From positions 1-13,262 of the forward strand of contig CAVGRN010000063.1 of the NCBI GenBank assembly GCA_963631545.1: 13,262 nucleotides of DNA, read 5' to 3'. Position 1 is the first letter of the stretch, and each line of letters opens with the position of its first letter. A program made the translations under genes and the position numbers. This document shows positions 1-7,808 of this stretch, piece after piece. This DNA comes from UBA1181 sp963631545. GTDB lineage: Bacteria; Bacteroidota; Bacteroidia; Bacteroidales; Paludibacteraceae. The notes beneath the pieces were generated by a model. The model had not been told where the DNA came from. It made no database searches and saw only the letters and a list, made by a program, of their open reading frames with translations.

Positions 1-1
1 C

Positions 2-39
2 ATCTGAAAAAAGTGGCACTTGTGCCAGAAATTTCAGAT
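2..39 (-). terminator. Rho-independent terminator after the acpP-to-sulfatase gene block
   Basis: Read on the minus strand, this lies 18 bases beyond the TAG of the sulfatase gene. It has an inner hairpin TGGCAC-AA-GTGCCA (plus positions 14-27; in practice a 5-bp stem with a CAAG loop). The hairpin is followed by CTTTTTT, the usual U-tract. Outer arms ATCTGAAA and TTTCAGAT (plus 2-9 and 32-39) can pair as well, giving a 38-base imperfect palindrome. Position and U-tract fit the end of the long leftward transcript. No folding energy was calculated. Confidence 0.7.
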
Positions 40-57
40 AGGAATGTTTCCGCTGCC

Positions 58-1995
58 CTACTCCACTACAAGTCTGTCTGTCTTAATCCGCTCCATATAC
101 TGCTGTATGATGGCTTTCATCTCGCGTTCCATCTCCGCCTGAACGGTTGTTTTGCCAACCAGGTTGTGCTGCTGGGTGGAGTCGGATAGGGCGTAGAGTG
201 CGGTGGTCTTCGCACCGTCGAACTGCAAATAGTATCCATTCTTCACAAAGCGGTAGACGCCATTGTTATGGTTGATGGCCGAAAGCCCCTCCGAAGGCGT
301 GTTGACGAGGTCGAAACCGAAAGCGAGGTAAGGCTCGTCGTAGTGCAACATACCGAGGATGGTGGGCATAATGTCTGTCTGTTGTGCGATTTTGTCTTGG
401 ATGCCCGTGGGTGTTTCGCCCGAGGGGTCGAAGATGATGACCGGCACGCTGAACGCCCCAAGGTCTGTGGTGTAGTAGGCGTGTGACGAAAGGTTGGTAT
501 GGTCGCCCGTAATCACGAATATCGTGTTTTCGAACCAATCCTGTTGCTCCGCCTCCTCGAAGAATCTGCGGAGCGAATAATCCGCATACTGCATCGGCTT
601 GTGTATCGCAAGGGTTCCGTCGGAAAACTTGTCTTCATACTTCTTCGGAACGACAAACGGGTGGTGCGAGCTGGCAGTGAAAATCCCCGCCAGGAATGGT
701 TGCCGGAACTCGCCCATCTTGGCTGCGAAAAACTGCAGGAACTGTTCGTCCCAAATCGCCCAAGTACCGTCATAGTCTGCGCTGCCGCCAAAACGGCTGT
801 CATCGTTATACTCCGTCATACCGAAATAATCCTGAAAGCCCGTGCGCCGCGCATACGCCTGAAAGCCCATCGAGCCATTCGGCGCACCATGGAAGAAAGC
901 GGAGTAATAGCCCTTCTTGCCCAACGCATCAGCCAGTCCGCCCACCCTGTCGGAATAATACGGAGAGAGGATGAAAGGCTCAATGAAACGCGGAATGCTG
1001 GAAAGGATAGACGGCATAGCGTCGATACTCTTCCGCCCCGTGCTGAACGAATATTTGAAAGTCAGACTCTTAGAAATCAGCGAATCAACGAATGGCGTAT
1101 AACCATCATAATCGGGACCAGCCGCCGTGTTGAGTGCGCCCACATACTCGGTTCCGAGGCTCTCCCAGATTATGACCACCACGTTTTTCGGTTGGAAAGG
1201 GATGGAATCGTGCGGCTCGCGCACAGGCGTGAAAATCGAAGGCAACTCCGCCTCGCTGTAATATTTGCAATCGGGGTACGACTGCTTGCCGATGGTGCGG
1301 ATCATCGAAAACGGCGTGTTCAGCACTAACGAAGTCTCAATGGCGTTATTGGCATACTGGTTGGCGTTGCTCAGCGTGATGGGGCGCACGGCATAGCCAA
1401 ACCCTCCGCGGATGCCGCTCACGGTGAGGAAGATAACAACCGCAAAAAGCGGAACCCTGACCAAATAATAACCGACAAGGTTTTTGGGCTTCTCCAGCAC
1501 CGGCTTTCGGTAGACGAAGAACAGCAACGCCATCATTGCCACTGCCGCAAGCACAAGATACCAATGGCGCAACAACTCCGTGCCAATGATAGACCCGAGG
1601 TTCCCCTCGTCGGAAAACTCACGGAAAATCGTGCAAGTGGTGCGCCGCCCCGCAAAACGGTAGTAGACGCAATCGCAAAGGTTCAGCACGATGCCCAACC
1701 CATTAAGTATCAGATAGTAGATTTTCCCTATATTAGGAGAAAGCGTATATTTAAGATGCAACGGGAGGGAAAGCAGCAACACCAACAGGATGTTCAGGTA
1801 AAGCACGGCGGTGAGGTCGAACCGCCAACCGCCATTGAGCAACTCCACCCAATGCGCGGCAGTGATTACGGAGAAAAGGTCGTGATTCTCGAAGAAGAAG
1901 ATGAAACGGCAGACCATAAAGACCGCCATCGCCCAGAAAAGATTCCAGACGAGCGCAAACGTCTCGGTAGAGAGTATCTTCGTCCAATGCTTCAT
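58..1995 (-). CDS. LtaS-like membrane phosphoglycerol transferase / sulfatase-family protein
   Basis: This 645-residue protein has about five N-terminal membrane segments (roughly residues 13-36, 60-80, 92-110, 143-161 and 177-194), then a linker and an extracytoplasmic alkaline-phosphatase-superfamily domain from about 270. This is the layout of LtaS/OpgB-type enzymes, which move phosphoglycerol-type headgroups from lipids to acceptors outside the inner membrane. Visible site residues are Glu278 (IIWESLG), the candidate nucleophile Ser323 (TGRKSIDAMP), His444/His445 (ASSHHPF) and Asp498-His499 (ITGDHTN). The Glu-to-nucleophile spacing of 45 equals that of Staphylococcus LtaS (E255, T300), but with Ser instead of Thr. 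The ATG start lies 21 bases after the lipoprotein stop, so it is probably cotranscribed. The donor and acceptor are unknown, since Gram-negatives lack lipoteichoic acid. The family is secure; the function is inferred. Confidence 0.88.
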   Translation of the reverse strand: MKHWTKILSTETFALVWNLFWAMAVFMVCRFIFFFENHDLFSVITAAHWVELLNGGWRFDLTAVLYLNILLVLLLSLPLHLKYTLSPNIGKIYYLILNGLGIVLNLCDCVYYRFAGRRTTCTIFREFSDEGNLGSIIGTELLRHWYLVLAAVAMMALLFFVYRKPVLEKPKNLVGYYLVRVPLFAVVIFLTVSGIRGGFGYAVRPITLSNANQYANNAIETSLVLNTPFSMIRTIGKQSYPDCKYYSEAELPSIFTPVREPHDSIPFQPKNVVVIIWESLGTEYVGALNTAAGPDYDGYTPFVDSLISKSLTFKYSFSTGRKSIDAMPSILSSIPRFIEPFILSPYYSDRVGGLADALGKKGYYSAFFHGAPNGSMGFQAYARRTGFQDYFGMTEYNDDSRFGGSADYDGTWAIWDEQFLQFFAAKMGEFRQPFLAGIFTASSHHPFVVPKKYEDKFSDGTLAIHKPMQYADYSLRRFFEEAEQQDWFENTIFVITGDHTNLSSHAYYTTDLGAFSVPVIIFDPSGETPTGIQDKIAQQTDIMPTILGMLHYDEPYLAFGFDLVNTPSEGLSAINHNNGVYRFVKNGYYLQFDGAKTTALYALSDSTQQHNLVGKTTVQAEMEREMKAIIQQYMERIKTDRLVVE

Positions 1996-2016
1996 CTTGC
2001 CACTTCTTTGATAATG

Positions 2017-2631
2017 CTAATCGGTTGCTCCGCCGCCATACCGAATCTCCAACTCGTCGTAGAGCGCCAAGTGGTTTCGGGAGAAATAGATTTCAAACTG
2101 TGCGTCTTCAATCACACGTTCTATCAGGCTCACGTGCGAACTCGAAACCGAGCCATCCTCCTTTATCATCTTCAGCACCTCGCCCTTCGTGAGGTAGAGG
2201 CAGAGCATATCGTCCTGCATCTTCGCATAGAAATACTCGGCGTAGGAGTCGCAGAACAAGGTTTTGTTCTCGGGATGGATTGTCGCCGGGTAACTGCTGA
2301 TGGTATAGTAACTCTGCGCCTTGACGTATGAGACGTTGACCGCCGGCGTCTCTATGCAATAAATGGTGTCTTGCATAAAGTAGAGCGACTTGTTTTTGGC
2401 GCGCGACTCCAACTTCTCCTGCATCTTCTGCTTCAGGTTGAGGGAGTTTGCCACTTGGGCGATGGGGTTGTTATGGTCGTACACCAATTGGAACTCCACG
2501 CGCTGCACCCCCCAGCCGCCGAGCATCAGCGACTTCGGGATGTCATTATCCTCAATGCCGTTCACCTCGCCTTTCTCGCAGGCAAGTAGGAGCAGCGGCA
2601 GGCAAATAAGCCACAAGAACCGTCTTACCAT
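2017..2631 (-). CDS. Hypothetical lipoprotein
   Basis: I do not recognise this family. The protein has 204 residues from the ATG at 2631. An earlier in-frame TTG at 2667 would put 12 polar residues before the signal peptide, so I reject it. The N-terminus is a clear lipoprotein signal: MVRR, a Leu-rich core, and lipobox LLAC with Cys18 as the predicted lipidation site. Cys18 is followed by EKGE, a charged stretch loosely like the surface-export signals of some Bacteroidota lipoproteins. The mature part has many aromatic and alternating residues suggesting beta structure (for example around YYTISSYPATIHPENKTLF). I see no catalytic motif. It sits 37 bases after prfB and 21 bases before the LtaS-like gene, which suggests an envelope role beside that enzyme. 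That link rests on position only. Confidence 0.8.
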   Translation of the reverse strand: MVRRFLWLICLPLLLLACEKGEVNGIEDNDIPKSLMLGGWGVQRVEFQLVYDHNNPIAQVANSLNLKQKMQEKLESRAKNKSLYFMQDTIYCIETPAVNVSYVKAQSYYTISSYPATIHPENKTLFCDSYAEYFYAKMQDDMLCLYLTKGEVLKMIKEDGSVSSSHVSLIERVIEDAQFEIYFSRNHLALYDELEIRYGGGATD

Positions 2632-2668
2632 GGTTATAAAGTTTTCTATTTCGGACAACGCAAGCAAG

Positions 2669-3782
2669 TTACTCCGCCCCGCCGAACTCCATCAAATAGG
2701 CTTTGATGAAATCGTCCAAATCGCCATCCATCACGGCTTGCACGTTGGATGTCTGGTAGTCGGTGCGGTGGTCTTTCACGCGGCGGTCGTCGAACACATA
2801 ACTGCGTATTTGCGACCCCCACTCGATTTTCTTTTTCCCCGCCTCGATCTTGGCTGTCTCCTGACGGCGTTTCTCCAACTCAATCTCGTAGAGTTGCGAG
2901 CGGAGCAGTCGCAGAGCGTTCTCTTTGTTCTTTGGCTGGTCGCGCGTTTCGGTGTTCTCAATCACGATTTCATCGTCCTGGTCGGTCAGCACATTATGGA
3001 ATTTGTAGTGCAGGCGCACGCCCGACTCCACCTTGTTAACGTTCTGACCGCCGGCGCCGCTCGACCGGAACGTGTCCCACGACAAGCCCGCCGGGTTGAC
3101 ATAAATCTCAATCGTATCGTCCACCAGCGGAACGACAAACACAGAGGTGAACGAGGTCATACGTTTTCCCTGCGCATTGAACGGCGACACGCGCACCAAG
3201 CGGTGCACTCCGTTCTCGCTCTTGAGGTAGCCATACGCATAGTCGCCCTCCACCTTGATGGTAACGGTCTTGATGCCAGCCTCATCGCCCTCCAACAGGT
3301 TGGCGATTTCGGTTTTGTAGCCTTTCGCCTCGCACCAGCGGAGGTACATACGCATCAGCATATCGCCCCAGTCTTGCGCCTCGGTGCCGCCCGCTCCGGC
3401 GACGATCTTCAGCACTGCGCCCATCTTGTCCTCCTCCTTGCGGAGCATATTCTTCAGCTCGAGTTGCTCGATGAGGGCGATGGCGTGGGCATAGGCGGCA
3501 TCCACCTCGGCTTCCGTTACCGCCTCTTCTTTGAAGAAGTCGAACGAGAGTTGCAGCTCGTCGGCGGCGGCTTTCACCTCTTGGTAGCCCTCCACCCACT
3601 TTTTCAGCTCGCGCACCTTGCGCATCTGCAACTCGGCAGCCTTCTGGTCGTCCCAGAATCCCGGTGCTTGGGTGCGCAGCTCTTCTTCTTCTATCTGAAC
3701 TTTCTTCGCGTCGACGTCAAAGATACCTCCTCAACGCATCCTCGCGTTCCAACACATTCTTCAGTTGGTCTATCGTTATCAT
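2669..3782 (-). CDS. prfB: Peptide chain release factor 2, with programmed +1 frameshift
   Basis: RF2 recognises UGA and UAA stop codons and triggers peptide release on the ribosome. The 0 frame starts at the ATG at 3782 and encodes 21 residues (MITIDQLKNVLEREDALRRYL), then reaches an in-frame TGA at 3719-3717. Skipping one base resumes in +1 at GAC (3718) and gives DVDAKKVQIEEEELRTQAPG, continuing into the long frame that ends in TAA at 2669. The combined product is 370 residues, close to the usual 365. The anticodon-like SPF tripeptide is at about 199-201 and the catalytic GGQ at about 244-246 (SSGAGGQNVNK). Starting at the internal ATG at 3631 would lose 50 residues of the N-terminal domain and is wrong. 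The gene lies 26 bases after the acyl-CoA synthetase. Expression should be autoregulated, because low RF2 favours the frameshift. Confidence 0.97.
3716..3731 (-). promoter_or_regulatory. prfB: prfB programmed +1 frameshift site
   Basis: On the minus strand this reads AGG AGG TAT CTT TGA C. It has an internal Shine-Dalgarno (AGGAGG) three bases before the slippery CTT codon, then TGA and C. The spacing matches the E. coli site (AGG GGG TAT CTT TGA C), and AGGAGG matches the anti-SD better than E. coli's AGGGGG does. P-site tRNA-Leu slips from CUU to UUU, so decoding resumes at GAC. The reading frames before and after the site both match RF2. Confidence 0.96.
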
Positions 3783-3808
3783 ATTGGTAAATGGATTATT
3801 TTTTCAGA

Positions 3809-5617
3809 CTATTCGGCATACATCGCCTCGATCTCCTTGGCGTAATGTTCGGCAATCACTTTACGCTTCATTTTAAGTGTAGGCGTGAGTTCGTTGCAAT
3901 CCAACGAGAACGGCTTGGCAAGGAGCGTGAAACGCTTCACCTGCTCGTAGGCTGAGAGCTCGCGTTGCGCCTGTGCGATGCGCCCCTCGTAGAAGGCGGT
4001 GATCTTAGGGTTTCGCAGCAACTCATCGAGCGATTCATACTTAATCTTCGATGCCTCGGCATATGCGATGAGGGCGGGGAACGAAGGCACGATGAGGGCG
4101 GAAACGAACTTGCGCTGGTCGGCGATGATAGCGGCCTGCTCGATGTATTTGTCCACAATCAACTTGCTCTCCACCTGCTGCGGAGCGACGTATTTTCCGT
4201 TGGAAGTCTTGAAGAGTTCCTTGATGCGCTCGCGAATCACCAAACGCCCCTCCTCGGTGAGGTAGCCGGCATCGCCCGTGCGGAACCATCCGTCCACGAA
4301 ACTATTTGCCGTAACCTCAGGTTTCTTATAATATCCCTCCGAAATGGTTTTTCCGCGGAGGAGTATCTCGTCGTTCTCGCCGATTTTCACCTCCACCTCG
4401 GGCATAATGTCGCCGGCGGAGTGAATCTCATATTTCTCGTTGAAAGGGTTGTAGCACGACACTGTGGCAGTAGACTCCGACAAGCCATACCCCACGCAGA
4501 TGTTGAAGCCCACGCTGTGTAGAAACTCGTTCACCTCGTCCGACAACGCCGCGCCAGCCGCCGGGAAGAACCGTCCGCGGTCTAAGCCAATCACCTTCTT
4601 CAACAAATGGAAAAGCGTGGCATTGAAAAACTTATAACGCAGGGAAAGCAGAATCGGCGCCGATTTCCCAACGCGTTTGTAATCGATGTTATACCGGTTG
4701 CCCACCTTGATGGCGGAACGCATCAGTTTGCGCATCATCGGCGAGAAGGAGTCGATCTTCTCGTTCACACCCACAAAAATCTTCTCCCAGAAGCGAGGCA
4801 CGGCGCACATCATCGTAGGGCGCACCTCCTTCAGCGTGGCGAGGATTTTCTTCGGGTCTTTGTTCACTGCCACCACAACATCCTTGTGCATGCAAAGGTA
4901 AGTCCACGCACGCTCGAAAATGTGGGTCAGCGGAAGGAACGAGAGCGAAAGATCCTTGTCTGTAATGTTGGTGAGGCGCACGTCGTGTATCTTCATCGCC
5001 TGCTGGTAGTTGGATTGGCGGATGATGACGCCCTTAGGCTCGCCGGTAGTGCCAGAAGTGTAGATAAGCGTCGTGAGGTCATTGTCCGACAGGTGCGAAC
5101 GGCGCGCAGCCAGCTCAGCGTCATCCCGTGCGTCTTCGCCGTGCCGTTTGAAGTCTTCGAACGTGATGGCGGCATCCACCCCTTTGAGTTGGATGGAAGG
5201 GTCTACGGCGACGATTTTCTTCAAGAATTTGGAATGTGCAAGCACCTCCACGGCGCAGTCATACTGCAGCTGCTCGCCGACGAAGATGAGGTTGATCTCG
5301 GCATCATTCACAATGTAATCCACCTGCGAGGCGGACGATGTGGCATACAAAGGCACAGCCGTGGCACGCACCGCCTGGCAGGCGAGGTCTACGGCAATGA
5401 TGTCCACCATATTTTGAGAGAAGAGCGCGATGCGGTCTTCCTCCTTTACTCCAAACTCGATGAGGGATTTTGCGATCAGCTGCACCTCGTGCGCCAATTC
5501 GCCCCACGAAAGGTCTTTCCACACACCTTTCTCATCATCCCTAAATTTCAACGCTGTGCGACTGGCAGATTTCGCGGCCTTCTCGAAGACCATTTCTCCA
5601 AAATGCGTGCAATACAT
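3809..5617 (-). CDS. Long-chain fatty acid-CoA ligase (AMP-binding)
   Basis: This enzyme activates fatty acids to acyl-CoA through an acyl-adenylate, using ATP and CoA. From the ATG at 5617 it has 602 residues, normal for the FadD15/ACSL-like group. Visible motifs are the phosphate-binding YTSGTTGEPKG (about 186-196), YGLSESTATVS (about 377-387), GWFRTGD (about 443-449, ribose-binding Asp) and the hinge region RIKELFKTSNGKYVAP (about 464-479). A GTG at 5644 would add nine residues (MESRKKSSL). I prefer the ATG because homologous N-termini, as I recall them, begin close to YHFGE-like sequence. It follows rnc by 44 bases and precedes prfB by 26, so it is probably in the acpP operon. It may recycle or activate exogenous fatty acids for the pathway encoded upstream. 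The exact chain length is not visible. Confidence 0.93.
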   Translation of the reverse strand: MYCTHFGEMVFEKAAKSASRTALKFRDDEKGVWKDLSWGELAHEVQLIAKSLIEFGVKEEDRIALFSQNMVDIIAVDLACQAVRATAVPLYATSSASQVDYIVNDAEINLIFVGEQLQYDCAVEVLAHSKFLKKIVAVDPSIQLKGVDAAITFEDFKRHGEDARDDAELAARRSHLSDNDLTTLIYTSGTTGEPKGVIIRQSNYQQAMKIHDVRLTNITDKDLSLSFLPLTHIFERAWTYLCMHKDVVVAVNKDPKKILATLKEVRPTMMCAVPRFWEKIFVGVNEKIDSFSPMMRKLMRSAIKVGNRYNIDYKRVGKSAPILLSLRYKFFNATLFHLLKKVIGLDRGRFFPAAGAALSDEVNEFLHSVGFNICVGYGLSESTATVSCYNPFNEKYEIHSAGDIMPEVEVKIGENDEILLRGKTISEGYYKKPEVTANSFVDGWFRTGDAGYLTEEGRLVIRERIKELFKTSNGKYVAPQQVESKLIVDKYIEQAAIIADQRKFVSALIVPSFPALIAYAEASKIKYESLDELLRNPKITAFYEGRIAQAQRELSAYEQVKRFTLLAKPFSLDCNELTPTLKMKRKVIAEHYAKEIEAMYAE

Positions 5618-5661
5618 AAGCGACGATTTTTTGCGGCTCTCCACAACGGGGGAACCGCCGG

Positions 5662-6444
5662 TTAATGTTTTTCTTTATTTCTAATCCTGTCCACAAGATC
5701 TTTGTCGCCTCTAATGAGGTTCAGAGCCTTGTGGGCAGCCTCCTGGTGCGAACTGCGCTTCGTATAGCCCTCGCCGTCCGCCACAGAGACACCATTGAGC
5801 AGAACGCTCGAATGGAACATCATATTATATTTATCCTTCTTCACACTTTGCGTGTCGAATACGACGGACACACGGTAACGGTGCCCCCACTCGAGGAGGC
5901 GCGACTTGAAGTTCTGCTCCACCTGCGAGAGTGATTTGATGTCTAAATACGTCTTGAAGACATTGTCGTTCAAGAACGACATCACATAAGGGTAGCCCTT
6001 ATCAATGTAAATCGCCCCTATCAACGCTTCGAAGGCATTGCCGAAGACGTTCACGTTGTGGGAGTGCGACACGAGCGGGACATTCATCACCTCCTTGATA
6101 CCCATATCGACCGACAGCTGGTTGAGCGTCTCGCGCTGCACAATCTTCGAGCGCAAGCCGGTGAGGTAACCCTCACCCTTCGTCGGGAACATATTATAAA
6201 GGATGTCGGAGACGGCAGCCTCGAGGACGGCGTCGCCAAGATACTCCAACCGCTCGTTGTTCAGCCTGTGGCCCTCGCCGTCGGTTGTGACGACCGACTT
6301 GTGCAAGAACGCCAATTTGTAGGTTTCGATGTGGTTGGGACTGAACCCGAGCAGTTTTTCAAGGGAGGTACGCAAAGGGTCGACGGCGGGACAAGATTTC
6401 TTTCCCGTCAGCCCCAGACGCTCCGCTAAACTCCTTAAAAACAC
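5662..6444 (-). CDS. rnc: Ribonuclease III
   Basis: RNase III cleaves double-stranded RNA, including rRNA precursors and structured mRNAs, as a homodimer. The protein has 260 residues with an N-terminal extension of about 25 residues. The nuclease domain carries the signature NNERLEYLGDAVL (about 62-74; Glu64, Glu67, Asp71) and the second motif FGNAFEALIGAIYID (134-148; Glu139). A C-terminal dsRNA-binding domain spans about 180-248 (KRSSHQEAAHKAL near its end). The residue equivalent to E. coli Asp114 appears to be Asn136. The start is GTG at 6444, which overlaps the fabF stop (TAGTG); no ATG lies near the N-terminus. Order acpP-fabF-rnc is common in bacteria. The overlap suggests translational coupling to fabF. 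Confidence 0.95.
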   Translation of the reverse strand: MFLRSLAERLGLTGKKSCPAVDPLRTSLEKLLGFSPNHIETYKLAFLHKSVVTTDGEGHRLNNERLEYLGDAVLEAAVSDILYNMFPTKGEGYLTGLRSKIVQRETLNQLSVDMGIKEVMNVPLVSHSHNVNVFGNAFEALIGAIYIDKGYPYVMSFLNDNVFKTYLDIKSLSQVEQNFKSRLLEWGHRYRVSVVFDTQSVKKDKYNMMFHSSVLLNGVSVADGEGYTKRSSHQEAAHKALNLIRGDKDLVDRIRNKEKH

Positions 6445-7703
6445 TAAGACAGGAATTTTTTGAACAGGATGGAGGCGTTATGGCCGCCAAACCCGAAAGT
6501 GTTGGACAATGCAGCCCTCACGAGCCGTTTCTGCGGCTTGTTGAAAGTGTAATTGAGTGAGTAGTCTATCTCTGGGTCCTCGTCATCCTCCGCATGGTTG
6601 ATGGTTGGCGGCACCACATCGTTCTGCACGGCAAGCACAGATGCGATAGCCTCTACGGCGCCGGTTGCGCCCATAAGGTGTCCCGTCATCGACTTGGTGG
6701 AACTGATGTTCAGCCGTTTAGCCGCCTCGCCGAAGACTGCCTTGATGGCTTTAATCTCCGATGGGTCGCCATTCGGGGTGGAAGTACCGTGGATATTGAT
6801 ATAGTCGACATCGTCGGGGGTCAGACCCGCATCGCTGAGGGCGTTTCGCATAACGAGTATCGCACCCAACCCCTCTGGATGGGTGGCAGTGATGTGGTAG
6901 GCATCAGCCGAGGCAGCCGCGCCGGCAACCTCTGCGTAGATTTTCGCGCCGCGCTTCACCGCATGGTCGTAATCCTCTAAGATGAGGCAACCCGCGCCCT
7001 CGCCCAGCACGAACCCGTCTCGCGAGCCGCTCAAAGGGCGCGACGCCGTGGCGTACTCGTCGTTGCGGGTAGACAAGGCGCGCATAGCGTTGAAACCGCC
7101 GATGCCGCTCACCGTGATGGGAGCCTCCGAGCCACCCGTGATCATCACGTCCGCGCGCCCGAGCCGAATCTGGTCGAACGCCATGCTGACGGCATGTGTC
7201 GATGAAGCACACGCAGAGACAACGCCAAAGTTCGGCCCTCTGAAACCATACTGCATCGATATATGCCCGGCTGCCATATTGGCAATCATACGGGTGATGA
7301 AGAAAGGATTGAAACGCGGATTCTCGGTGTTGCGCATATACTCTGCCAAGTCGTGCTCGTAGGAACCGATGCCACCGATGCCTGCTGAAAAAATCACACC
7401 TGCGCGGTCTTGATCCACCTTCCCAGGCTCAATACCGGCATCCATTATCGCCTCTTTGGCAACACATAGGGCGAACTGGGTATAACGATCATACCTGTGG
7501 GCCTCCTTGCGGTCGAAATGCGCCTCGGGGTCAAAGCCTTTCACCTCGCAGGCAAAGCGAGTCTTGAATTTCGACGCGTCAAAAAGGGTAATGGGACCCG
7601 CCCCACTTACGCCCTTTAACAACCCATCCCAAAAATCAGGGACACTGTTGCCAATGGGAGTAATTGCGCCAAGCCCCGTTACTACTACCCTTCTAAGATT
7701 CAT
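6444..7703 (-). CDS. fabF: Beta-ketoacyl-[ACP] synthase II
   Basis: FabF condenses malonyl-ACP with acyl-ACP in fatty acid elongation in the cytoplasm. The protein has 419 residues from the ATG at 7703 (MNLRRVVVTGLG). An in-frame TTG two codons earlier is unlikely to be used. The Cys-His-His triad is complete: Cys165 in SACASSTHAV, His305 in NIHGTSTPNGD and His342 in SMTGHLMGATG, with Lys337 nearby. The C-terminus shows the expected NTFGFGGHNAS. Length and motifs match the KAS II family without gaps. It lies 108 bases after acpP, whose product carries its substrates, and its TAG overlaps the rnc start by one base. Confidence 0.97.
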   Translation of the reverse strand: MNLRRVVVTGLGAITPIGNSVPDFWDGLLKGVSGAGPITLFDASKFKTRFACEVKGFDPEAHFDRKEAHRYDRYTQFALCVAKEAIMDAGIEPGKVDQDRAGVIFSAGIGGIGSYEHDLAEYMRNTENPRFNPFFITRMIANMAAGHISMQYGFRGPNFGVVSACASSTHAVSMAFDQIRLGRADVMITGGSEAPITVSGIGGFNAMRALSTRNDEYATASRPLSGSRDGFVLGEGAGCLILEDYDHAVKRGAKIYAEVAGAAASADAYHITATHPEGLGAILVMRNALSDAGLTPDDVDYINIHGTSTPNGDPSEIKAIKAVFGEAAKRLNISSTKSMTGHLMGATGAVEAIASVLAVQNDVVPPTINHAEDDEDPEIDYSLNYTFNKPQKRLVRAALSNTFGFGGHNASILFKKFLS

Positions 7704-7733
7704 AAACAATTATGAAACGATTTTTTTAGTTAA

Positions 7734-7770
7734 GCCAGAGAGCAACGTCCCAAGCGGATATTGCTGTGGC
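7734..7770 (-). other. Second, weaker stem-loop in the acpP-fabF spacer
   Basis: On the minus strand, GCCA-c-AGCAA pairs with TTGCT-ctc-TGGC around a 15-base loop. It lies just upstream of fabF, after the stronger hairpin at 7779-7808. It could act as an mRNA-stability element or a spacer structure. The stem is short and interrupted, so it may be chance. Confidence 0.3.
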
Positions 7771-7778
7771 ATAAAACC

Positions 7779-7808
7779 AGACTCATCCGCAGCGAATGCG
7801 GAAAGTCT
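7779..7808 (-). terminator. Hairpin directly after acpP; likely partial terminator or mRNA 3'-end structure
   Basis: On the minus strand this starts three bases after the acpP stop codon. AGACT and TCCGCA pair with TGCGGA and AGTCT around a TTCGC loop, giving 11 base pairs with a small internal loop (t opposite tg). GGTTTTAT follows, a short U-tract. This resembles a weak intrinsic terminator or a processing/stability hairpin between a very highly expressed gene and the gene after it. The structure is seen in the sequence; the role is inferred. Confidence 0.55.

Noticed and set aside
499..1329. 276-codon plus-strand frame inside the sulfatase gene, with a similar 255-codon frame at 1564-2331
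   Set aside because: Arg-rich antisense translations with no domain signs. The minus strand carries a well-formed membrane enzyme.
2632..2667. TTG start extending the lipoprotein by 12 residues
   Set aside because: It would put polar residues before a textbook lipoprotein signal peptide. The ATG at 2631 places the charged MVRR at the N-terminus.
2390..3790. Long 466-codon open frame on the plus strand antisense to the lipoprotein and prfB
   Set aside because: It is a shadow of the GC-rich third positions of prfB and the lipoprotein. The opposite strand encodes complete RF2 motifs, while this frame is rich in His, Leu and Arg and shows no recognisable motif.
5645..5661. Palindrome AACCGCCGGTT between rnc and the acyl-CoA synthetase
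   Set aside because: Only five pairs around one central base, partly overlapping the rnc stop, with no U-tract; likely chance.
4607..5665. 352-codon plus-strand frame antisense to the acyl-CoA synthetase
   Set aside because: Antisense shadow of a gene with full AMP-binding motifs; low-complexity His/Arg-rich translation.
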